Source of the DNA: Nevskiales bacterium
GTDB lineage: Bacteria > Pseudomonadota > Gammaproteobacteria > Nevskiales > Nevskiaceae
DNA: 9,258 bases
Reading direction: 5' to 3'
Assembly (NCBI GenBank): GCA_022616655.1
Contig: JAKEEJ010000165.1
Coordinates: 1 to 9,258 of the forward strand
Shown here one piece after another: positions 1 to 5,100 of the stretch; within the stretch, counting starts at the first letter, position 1; each line of letters opens with the position of its first letter. The translations under genes were made by a program, and so were the position numbers. The notes below the pieces were generated by a model. It was not told the origin of the DNA and searched no databases. It worked only from the letters and a program-made list of their open reading frames with translations.

Positions 1-108
1 CCTCACCCACTCTGCCACCGAGCCAAGCCATACACCTCATTCAGGCTGGCATTCTGCAAGCGCCAGCCCCCTGTAATTCTGGATAACAGCCCTGCCTGTT
101 CCCAACCC

Positions 109-142
109 AAAAACCAAAAGACCCCGTGAAGCACGGGGTCTT
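109..142 (-). terminator. Intrinsic terminator of the tRNA-Gly transcript
   Basis: On the minus strand, 12 bases past the tRNA 3' end, an 11-bp perfect stem (118-128 with 132-142, core GACCCCGTG/CACGGGGTC) closes a 3-base loop. It is followed by a T-rich tail (TTTTGGTTTTT on the minus strand). Position, stem strength and tail fit a Rho-independent terminator of the tRNA gene. The plus-strand side has a poorer tail, so I read it as directional. Confidence 0.85.
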
Positions 143-154
143 GAAAAGACGGTT

Positions 155-230
155 TGGAGCGGGAAAGGAGGCTCGAACTCCCGACCTCAACCTTGGCAAG
201 GTTGCGCTCTACCAACTGAGCTATTCCCGC
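155..230 (-). tRNA. tRNA-Gly (anticodon GCC)
   Basis: A 76-base cloverleaf read on the minus strand. It starts GCGGGAATAGCTCAGTTGG, has anticodon loop TTGCCAA (anticodon GCC), T-arm loop GTTCGAGCC and a genomically encoded CCA end (155-157). The acceptor stem GCGGGAA pairs with TTTCCCGC. Apart from anticodon-stem and T-stem changes it reads almost like the E. coli glyV/W/X/Y tRNA. It decodes GGC and GGU. It lies downstream of the uvrC-pgsA side of the window, as glyW does in E. coli, but here six genes lie in between. It has its own promoter and terminator, so it is probably a single-gene transcript. Confidence 0.98.
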
Positions 231-244
231 GCAGCAGGCCCGCT

Positions 245-272
245 ATTGTAGAGTCGGCCCCTTTCCTGTCAA
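245..272 (-). promoter_or_regulatory. Sigma-70 promoter of tRNA-Gly with GC-rich discriminator
   Basis: On the minus strand a perfect -35 box TTGACA (272-267) is followed after 16 bp by TACAAT (250-245), 5 of 6 matches to the -10 consensus. The next bases, AGCGGGCC, are GC-rich, the discriminator type typical of stringently controlled stable-RNA promoters. The expected start is near 238, about 8 bases before the mature tRNA 5' end. Growth-rate or ppGpp control is inferred from the discriminator only. Bases 273-391, between this promoter and the response-regulator stop codon, hold nothing else I can name. Confidence 0.85.
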
Positions 273-391
273 GGAAATGCATGAGGCCAGTGGGCCTGTT
301 AATAGATCCCATGCGTCTCACACACGTCATCCAGACGAATGGCCCGCAGATCGAACAAGTGACGGTTGTAAATTCACACGCACCATTCTTA

Positions 392-847
392 TCAGGCACT
401 GCCCGGCGGCGGCTCGTTCATGCCCAGCCAATAGAGCCCAAGCTGGCGTGCCGCTTCGATAAATTCGGCACAATCAATCGGCTTGCGTACAAAGCTGTTG
501 GCCCCCAGGTCATAGCTCGTAAAAACATCTTTTTCTTCATTGCTGGAGGTCAAAATAACCACGGGAATCCTTCGGGTACGTTCATCGGCCCGCATCCTCT
601 GCAGAACAGCGTGGCCGCTGATCTTCGGCAATTTGAGGTCCAGAAGAACCACTTCCGGCATATGGGTCATATCGCGTCCCGCGTGCGCACCAGTGGCAAA
701 AAGATATTCAAGCGCCTCCACGCCATCGCGCGCAACAATAATTTCATCGATTTCGTTGATGATCCTGTTTTTCTCCAAGGCTCGCAGGGTAAGATCAACA
801 TCGTCCTGGCTATCTTCCACCAGCAGCAGGGTGCGGCCGTGGTTCAT
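392..847 (-). CDS. Single-domain response regulator, Rcp1-like
   Basis: A stand-alone receiver domain of 151 residues with no output domain. From the ATG at 847 the receiver landmarks are all present: acidic pair E11/D12 in LLLVEDSQDD, phospho-acceptor D70 in VVLLDLKLP, switch T100 in VILTSS, and the invariant lysine K122 in VRKP. The VEDSQDDVDLTLRAL start and the GLYWLGMNEPPP end resemble the Rcp1 group, which usually accepts phosphate from phytochrome-like or other sensor kinases and acts by protein-protein contact. No kinase gene is in the window. An in-frame TTG at 886 would add 13 residues upstream of the conserved first strand, so I prefer the ATG although its Shine-Dalgarno is poor. 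It lies 154 bp downstream of the receiver-EAL gene on the same strand, so it may be the last gene of that operon or have its own promoter. I saw no clear promoter or terminator. Confidence 0.9.
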   Translation of the reverse strand: MNHGRTLLLVEDSQDDVDLTLRALEKNRIINEIDEIIVARDGVEALEYLFATGAHAGRDMTHMPEVVLLDLKLPKISGHAVLQRMRADERTRRIPVVILTSSNEEKDVFTSYDLGANSFVRKPIDCAEFIEAARQLGLYWLGMNEPPPGSA

Positions 848-1001
848 TTCTAGCTTTCTGTCGGGGCGAGCGTCAGGGTAAAGCAACCTGTTGCGAAGCC
901 GATACCCGTTCTCCTAAGACTGCCTCCGCTACGGCCTTTTTGAAAAAGGCTGAAGAACTTTTCCGTATGGCACATCGGCTCGTCGGTGGGTGGCGCGTTC
1001 A

Positions 1002-2189
1002 TCACCACGCCACGCTCGGGAAGGCCTTATCAGGCCTTGCAAACAGATAACCCTGCAGCAGGTCGCAACCGCACTCAATCAGCGCATCGCGTTCCTCCGG
1101 CGTTTCCACACCCTCCGCCACCACTCGCATGTCCATCTCGCGACACAGCGCTGTCATGGATCCAATTAATTTCCGTTTGGTGGAATGCCGGTGCGCGTTC
1201 TGGACCAGAGACATGTCGAGCTTGACGACATCCGGCTCCAGATGCGCAAAACTGGTCAGCCCCGCATAACCCGCTCCCAGGTCATCAATGGCAATCCGGA
1301 ATCCCAGGGCCCGAAGATTGGAGATACGTTGTCGTATATCTTTTACTCCATCGAGCATGGCGTGTTCCGTAATTTCCAGCACCACACGTTCCGCAACCTG
1401 GGTCAATGGCGATGACCTGTCGTAGAGGGAGTCGTCGAGTAGGTCCTGGATATGCAAATTTACAAAGACGCTTTCGGCCGGAAGGTTTGGAACGGCAGAC
1501 GCCACCTGTGCGCGGACGGCTCGACCCACGTCCTCAAGGCGACCCAGCCTTTGGGCCGCGGTCAGTACGGACACCGGATCTGGCAGTGTAGGTTCAGTGG
1601 TACGCAGCAGGGCTTCGAAGGCAAATAGCGTTTTTCCCGTCCAGGACACCACGGGCTGGTAGGCCATCCACAGGGATTTCAGGGCACGGTTCAGGCTCGT
1701 CTCAAGCCCTACCCGATCTCCGGGCTGTTCCGCGCTTTTCCCATAAAGCACCAGCGCCTGACGCTTGAGCTTGGCCATCTGATGCAAACGTACGGCCCGA
1801 TCCAGACTTCCCACCAGAACCTTTTCGTCCACGGGTTTTATGAGGTAGCGCAGAGCGCCGTACTCGACGGCCCGGATCGCTGTCTCCACGGCCGGCTGGC
1901 CCGTCATCAGAACGACGGGCACGTCCAGGTTGCGGCCGCGCACTTGACGTAACAGTTCCACCCCGTTAATACCGGGCATGTCGATGTCGCTCACAATGAC
2001 ATCAAAGTCCGATTCGCCCGCCAGACGGGCGGCCATCTTTCCGTCCACGGCTTCCTCGACGGTGTACCCGGCCTGACGCAGCATGCGGGCATAGGCGCGC
2101 AACAGCGCCGGCTCGTCATCCGCCATCAGTACGCGTGCTTTGCACTCAGAGTGCACCGCCCCGCTCGTGCCCACGGATTGCACTTCCAT
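1002..2189 (-). CDS. Response regulator with REC-EAL domains, c-di-GMP phosphodiesterase
   Basis: A 395-residue protein with an N-terminal receiver (about 18-130) and a C-terminal EAL domain (about 165-390). It resembles the REC-EAL layout and length of Pseudomonas aeruginosa RocR. Receiver: D24/D25, phospho-acceptor D68 in VIVSDIDMPG, T96 and K118 (IKP). EAL: E192 (FEALLR), N244 (VNLH), E272 and E275 (LEITE), D302/D303 (IDDLGAGY), K323 (VKLD), E359 (VVAEGVET) and Q379 (LLQGY). Every metal-binding and catalytic position I know for the family is present, and the spacing from E272 on equals that of RocR as I recall it. I therefore expect an active enzyme hydrolysing c-di-GMP to pGpG, gated by phosphorylation. 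The ATG at 2189 has no Shine-Dalgarno and follows the stop of the 94-codon gene by 11 bp, so it probably depends on upstream translation. The link to AHL signalling is inferred from position. Confidence 0.93.
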   Translation of the reverse strand: MEVQSVGTSGAVHSECKARVLMADDEPALLRAYARMLRQAGYTVEEAVDGKMAARLAGESDFDVIVSDIDMPGINGVELLRQVRGRNLDVPVVLMTGQPAVETAIRAVEYGALRYLIKPVDEKVLVGSLDRAVRLHQMAKLKRQALVLYGKSAEQPGDRVGLETSLNRALKSLWMAYQPVVSWTGKTLFAFEALLRTTEPTLPDPVSVLTAAQRLGRLEDVGRAVRAQVASAVPNLPAESVFVNLHIQDLLDDSLYDRSSPLTQVAERVVLEITEHAMLDGVKDIRQRISNLRALGFRIAIDDLGAGYAGLTSFAHLEPDVVKLDMSLVQNAHRHSTKRKLIGSMTALCREMDMRVVAEGVETPEERDALIECGCDLLQGYLFARPDKAFPSVAW

Positions 2190-2200
2190 TTTTTGTGTTT

Positions 2201-2485
2201 TTACGGCTTGGCTCTGTTGCTGGCACGTGCACTGAAATGTCGGGTATCGAGCGACTTACCGGTGATTGGGAAGCGCATCCAGGCGGCGCGTGTGGCGGTC
2301 ATGAACGCCCCTCCGGTCAGAAAAACCATCTGTGCTCCCTGAATCAGGCACCACGTTGTGCCCAGATGGACAGCCGTACGGAACACCTCTCCCGCTGTCT
2401 CAAGCCGGTTCTGGAAGTGCGAATCAGCAATGCCGGCCTTGCGACCATCGCTTTCACGGTGGGATTTCAACTTCTCAGGCTTCAT
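2201..2485 (-). CDS. Small protein of unknown function, 94 residues
   Basis: I do not recognise this protein. It starts with a charged, hydrophilic segment (MKPEKLKSHRESDGRK), then has a more hydrophobic middle from about 37 to 66 (TAVHLGTTWCLIQGAQMVFL and the following TGGAFMTATRAAW), and ends in a basic tail. The middle could be a short membrane-associated or amphipathic helix, but it is not a convincing transmembrane span. The ATG at 2485 overlaps the end of the preceding gene by 11 bp, and its stop lies 11 bp before the receiver-EAL start codon, so it looks translationally coupled on both sides. A TTG two codons earlier is a possible start. Support for it being real is context (same strand, tight packing), not homology. 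The alternative is a non-coding spacer that happens to stay open. Confidence 0.55.
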   Translation of the reverse strand: MKPEKLKSHRESDGRKAGIADSHFQNRLETAGEVFRTAVHLGTTWCLIQGAQMVFLTGGAFMTATRAAWMRFPITGKSLDTRHFSARASNRAKP

Positions 2486-2861
2486 ATTCAAAGTTGATCG
2501 CCTCCAAGCTCAAGTGGGTACGGAACGGCAGACGCTCCAATTCCAGCGCCGTAGTCAATTGTTTCTCGGACAGTGCACGCTCCGGCCCGAGGCCGGCAAC
2601 ACCATTGACGAGCGCAGTCAAACCTGATTCGTCATCCTCAAGGGGCGTCACGACCATGACCAGCTGGCGTTCGTGGCGCAGTTCAAGGGCCTTCTGTAAC
2701 AGCGGCAGAACCGAGGCACTGTGGTCGTTGATCACAAGAATGGCAGAACACTGACTCTCCGGATCTGTGTGGAACTCTGAGCCTGGAAACGCCATCTGCA
2801 ACCACCGGGGACAAACGATCGGTCCCGGGTTCAAAACCAGCAGCGAGTTCAGTGAGTTCAT
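2475..2861 (-). CDS. Orphan protein of 128 residues coupled to the AHL synthase gene
   Basis: Not recognised as a named family. The ATG overlaps the luxI stop codon in ATGA (2861-2858), the classic sign of translational coupling, and the gene's own stop lies inside the next reading frame. The protein alternates hydrophobic strands and helices: SLLVLNPG (3-10), a helix near 17-25, SAILVIND (39-46), a helix 49-62, QLVMVVT (66-72), then LTALVNGVAGLG and a last helix (98-110). The order strand - helix - strand (ending in D46) - helix - strand (ending in T72) - helix with a GVAG turn is reminiscent of a receiver domain that has lost its N-terminal acidic pair and its lysine. That reading is my inference, and the region between strands 2 and 3 is too short for a normal receiver. 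It is probably cytoplasmic, with no signal peptide or membrane span. Confidence 0.75.
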   Translation of the reverse strand: MNSLNSLLVLNPGPIVCPRWLQMAFPGSEFHTDPESQCSAILVINDHSASVLPLLQKALELRHERQLVMVVTPLEDDESGLTALVNGVAGLGPERALSEKQLTTALELERLPFRTHLSLEAINFEYEA

Positions 2862-3466
2862 GCGGCCACCGGCAAGGGCAATGGATGACCCAGCAGGACG
2901 TGGCAGTTGTAAGCGTCAACATCCAGCCAACCCGCCACCGTCGAAACACATCCAACACGCTGTGGCGGCCCGAAGCGGTGGACAGCCAGTCCGAGATTCC
3001 GGTACAGCCGCTCGGTACTCGCGCTGGCCACCATCACGTACTGCGTTATTCCGTAGTCCAGCGCAAACTGCGCGGTGCCGGCCATCAGGGCGCGCGCTGC
3101 CTCATTGAAGCCAAAACGTGCCGTCCGCGGGTTCGTGTCATCCATCGCAAACCGGCTGATTTCCCAGATGCGCTCGTGATTGGGCGCCGGGCTGCCATTC
3201 AGCAGTTGCGGAAATACCTGTGCGAGCATGTACGGGCGTGTGGTGGGCCGCAGGCGCCAACCACCGACCAGCGAGTCCGCATCATCTGTCAGCAACAGAT
3301 AGCGGGTGTCCGCATCGTCGAATTCATCGTGCTCCATGCCATCCGAAACGTTGACGTCCCAGCCCAGACGCTCATGGAATACCCGGTAGCGCTGCCTGAA
3401 CATCGGTTCCGCATAGCGGGCACAAAATTCTGAATCAGCCAGCGAACCTTCGATGATCTGAGCCAT
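2858..3466 (-). CDS. luxI: Acyl-homoserine-lactone synthase, LuxI family
   Basis: A 202-residue protein of usual LuxI length. It joins S-adenosylmethionine to an acyl group carried by acyl-ACP to make an AHL signal in the cytoplasm. All invariant family residues are present: R26, F30 and W36 in RYRVFHERLGW, D47 and D50 in HDEFDD, R71 in GGWRLRPT, F85 in QVFPQLL, and E102 and R105 in WEISRFAM. The position often linked to 3-oxo-acyl preference (Thr in several 3-oxo producers) reads as Met145 in my alignment, so the acyl product cannot be assigned. The ATG at 3466 is chosen because GAGGGG ends 6 bases before it. The TTG at 3472 directly abuts that site and is unlikely. It lies 167 bp downstream of luxR in the same direction and overlaps the next gene by 4 bp. 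luxI is used here as a family name. Confidence 0.96.
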   Translation of the reverse strand: MAQIIEGSLADSEFCARYAEPMFRQRYRVFHERLGWDVNVSDGMEHDEFDDADTRYLLLTDDADSLVGGWRLRPTTRPYMLAQVFPQLLNGSPAPNHERIWEISRFAMDDTNPRTARFGFNEAARALMAGTAQFALDYGITQYVMVASASTERLYRNLGLAVHRFGPPQRVGCVSTVAGWLDVDAYNCHVLLGHPLPLPVAA

Positions 3467-3527
3467 ACCCAACCCCTCGCGTTTGTAGGCGAGGAGAAAT
3501 CAAATCATGCGAAATCCCCCTTGGTAA

Positions 3528-3545
3528 CTACAGGTTTCTGGAGGT
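3528..3545 (-). promoter_or_regulatory. Directly repeated lux-box-like half sites upstream of luxI
   Basis: On the minus strand ACCTCCAG (3545-3538) and ACCTGTAG (3535-3528) repeat the pattern ACCTnnAG with a 10-bp period, one helical turn. ACCTGTAG is identical to the left half of the Vibrio fischeri lux box. The expected inverted right half is poor (ACCAAGGGGG), so this is not a canonical 20-bp lux box. It lies about 62 bases upstream of the luxI ATG, inside an AT-rich stretch (about 3540-3625) that stands out from the GC-rich genes. I infer that the adjacent LuxR protein could bind here. No convincing -10/-35 pair was found. Confidence 0.4.
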
Positions 3546-3633
3546 ATTATTTAACTAACTGATTTTATTTGTTATTTTCTGTTTGGCGGATTGAAAAACG
3601 GTGTTTTTATTAAAATATCGTCAAGCGGATCGG

Positions 3634-4422
3634 TCAGTGGTGAGTGCTGATTTCGATGATTTCCTGAGACTGGTGCAGGTGACCCGGGTAACAGCTCGGT
3701 TCGACTTGTCCCAGCGCCACCGCCCGAGCAACCGTGTGCTGCCGCGAACGTGTGCCTAGCTTCAGCTCTGCATTCCCAAGATGAAACGCAACCGTGTGTT
3801 CGCTGATATTCAACGTGCGCGCAATCACGGGGGCGCTCATTCCATCCGCAGCGTATTTCAGGCATTCCCGCTCGCGCACAGTAAGCGGCTTGGCGTCGAA
3901 CCGGTTGGCAGCGCTCTCCTGGTAGATCAGTGCGCGCAGGCGCTCATGAATCAGCGCTGTAAACCACTGGGCTCTCCGGAACAGCGCAGCGCGCTCATCC
4001 GACGCCATTGGCAACGGTTGTTCCCTCGAAAAGTTGAACAGCGCACCCTCTCCATGCGAACCGCTTACTGGCACGCTGAATCCGTGCCGCAGCCCATAGG
4101 TGGCGGCCTCAGCGAACAGCTGCTGGGTCTTGGGCGCTGACATATCCAGCTCGTCCCAGCCGAAGGGGATGACGGTACCCAGCGCGCGCAGCACTATCGG
4201 ATCAATCGCAAGGTAGCCGCATTCGTCGTAACGTTTACGCCACTCAATGGGATAGCCGGACAAGATGATCTGGCACGGCTTGGCGAAGGACACCGGAATG
4301 CGGAAGCCGAACAGGAATAGTGGGAATCCCAGCGCTGCGCTGACACCGCGGCAGGATACACCGACAGCGGGAATGTCCTTTGCGCCCCGTATCTCAGCTA
4401 CAAGTTCGGCGTCCTGATCCAT
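3634..4422 (-). CDS. luxR: LuxR-family quorum-sensing transcription regulator
   Basis: A 262-residue protein with an N-terminal autoinducer-binding domain (about 25-165) and a C-terminal LuxR-type helix-turn-helix (about 178-240). Ligand-pocket residues match TraR with a constant offset of 4: W61, Y65, D74 (followed by P75) and W89. A family glycine follows at about 114. In the DNA-binding domain PLTVREREC carries E184, with L188 and G194 at TraR spacing, and ISEHTVAFHL plus KLGTRSR form the recognition region. It should therefore bind an AHL and act as a dimer on lux-box-like DNA, most simply at the luxI promoter. A tail of about 22 residues runs past the usual end (EPSCYPGHLHQSQEIIE). The ATG at 4422 has AGGGGG five bases upstream. 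It lies in tandem with luxI rather than divergent, and 78 bp downstream of pgsA without an obvious terminator between them. Confidence 0.95.
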   Translation of the reverse strand: MDQDAELVAEIRGAKDIPAVGVSCRGVSAALGFPLFLFGFRIPVSFAKPCQIILSGYPIEWRKRYDECGYLAIDPIVLRALGTVIPFGWDELDMSAPKTQQLFAEAATYGLRHGFSVPVSGSHGEGALFNFSREQPLPMASDERAALFRRAQWFTALIHERLRALIYQESAANRFDAKPLTVRERECLKYAADGMSAPVIARTLNISEHTVAFHLGNAELKLGTRSRQHTVARAVALGQVEPSCYPGHLHQSQEIIEISTHH

Positions 4423-4429
4423 CGCAGCC

Positions 4430-4452
4430 CCCTCTACCTTTAACCCAGAGGG
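4430..4452 (-). promoter_or_regulatory. Inverted repeat covering the luxR ribosome-binding site
   Basis: On the minus strand CCCTCT (4452-4447) and AGAGGG (4435-4430) form a perfect 6-bp inverted repeat around an 11-base spacer. The second arm is part of the luxR Shine-Dalgarno (AGAGGGGG, ending 7 bases before the ATG). It could fold to hide the ribosome-binding site in a read-through mRNA, or be an operator. The function is inferred. Confidence 0.35.
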
Positions 4453-4454
4453 CC

Positions 4455-4483
4455 ACCTTACCCTCAGACCGGGATATTGGCAA
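4455..4483 (-). promoter_or_regulatory. Candidate sigma-70 promoter for luxR
   Basis: On the minus strand TTGCCA (4483-4478, 5 of 6 to the -35 consensus) and TAAGGT (4460-4455, 3 of 6 to the -10) are separated by 17 bp. A start near 4448 would leave a leader of about 26 bases that still contains the Shine-Dalgarno but only part of the inverted repeat 4430-4452. The weak -10 box suggests dependence on an activator, or that the match is chance. Confidence 0.4.
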
Positions 4484-4500
4484 ACCGGGGAGGGGAGCTT

Positions 4501-5058
4501 TCAGCCCTTTCGCATCAAGGGCCATGCGGCGCATAGATAGATCGCCATTGAATACAGGGTCAGCCCTGAAGCAATAATCAGCAGGACAAAACCCGTCTCG
4601 TATACCGGGGCTCCGAAAATCGGAGCCCGCCAGATCATCATGCCGATGGCAACCATCTGGAACCCGGTTTTGAATTTCCCGACCCAGCTGACGGCAACAC
4701 TGGTACGCTGGCCCAGCTCCGCCATCCATTCGCGCAGGGCGGAAACGGTAATTTCGCGGCCGATGATCACGGCGACGATGATGGCCAGCAGCGCATCGTT
4801 GTCCTCATGCAGGAGCATCACCAAGCACACCACGACCAGTAATTTGTCCGCGACGGGGTCCAGAAAAGCGCCAAATTTGGAGGTCTGATTCCAGCGTCGC
4901 GCCAGCCAGCCGTCAAAGGCATCCGTCACGCCCGCAACCGTGAACAGCACGGTTGCCCATTGACGCGCGTGTTCCCAGGGCAGGTAAAACAGGATCAGCA
5001 CCAAGGGAATAGCGGCCACACGGCCCAGGGTCAGAAGGAGCGGAAGATTCCAGCGCAC
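4501..5058 (-). CDS. pgsA: CDP-diacylglycerol-glycerol-3-phosphate 3-phosphatidyltransferase
   Basis: An integral inner-membrane enzyme that makes phosphatidylglycerophosphate from CDP-diacylglycerol and glycerol 3-phosphate, the committed step to phosphatidylglycerol and cardiolipin. The CDP-alcohol phosphotransferase signature DxxDGxxAR(8)GxxxDxxxD is complete in TDAFDGWLARRWNQTSKFG plus AFLDPVADK (D46, D49, D67 and D71 counted from the GTG start). The stretch REITVSALREWMAELGQR is close to the E. coli protein, and several hydrophobic membrane segments follow the family pattern. I place the start at GTG 5058 because MRWNLPLLLTL then aligns with the E. coli start MQFNIPTLLTL. The TTG at 5091 adds 11 residues, leaves only a 9-bp gap to uvrC and cannot be excluded. 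Neither start has a good Shine-Dalgarno. Co-transcription with uvrC is likely. Confidence 0.96.
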   Translation of the reverse strand: MRWNLPLLLTLGRVAAIPLVLILFYLPWEHARQWATVLFTVAGVTDAFDGWLARRWNQTSKFGAFLDPVADKLLVVVCLVMLLHEDNDALLAIIVAVIIGREITVSALREWMAELGQRTSVAVSWVGKFKTGFQMVAIGMMIWRAPIFGAPVYETGFVLLIIASGLTLYSMAIYLCAAWPLMRKG

Positions 5059-5100
5059 GGGATGTTCGGGTAGGAGTTCGCGAATCGGCAAAGCGTGATT

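Noticed and set aside
284..297. AGGCC-AGTG-GGCCT hairpin as a terminator for the response regulator
   Set aside because: The stem is only 5 bp and no T tract follows on the minus strand.
281..853. 190-codon plus-strand frame
   Set aside because: It is antisense to the response regulator 392-847, which has every receiver landmark. No motif is seen in the plus-strand product.
155..4422. The quorum-sensing block as a tRNA-integrated genomic island
   Set aside because: No integrase, transposase or repeated tRNA 3' end (att site) is visible, and the block lies on the 5' side of the tRNA, whereas integrases usually target the 3' end.
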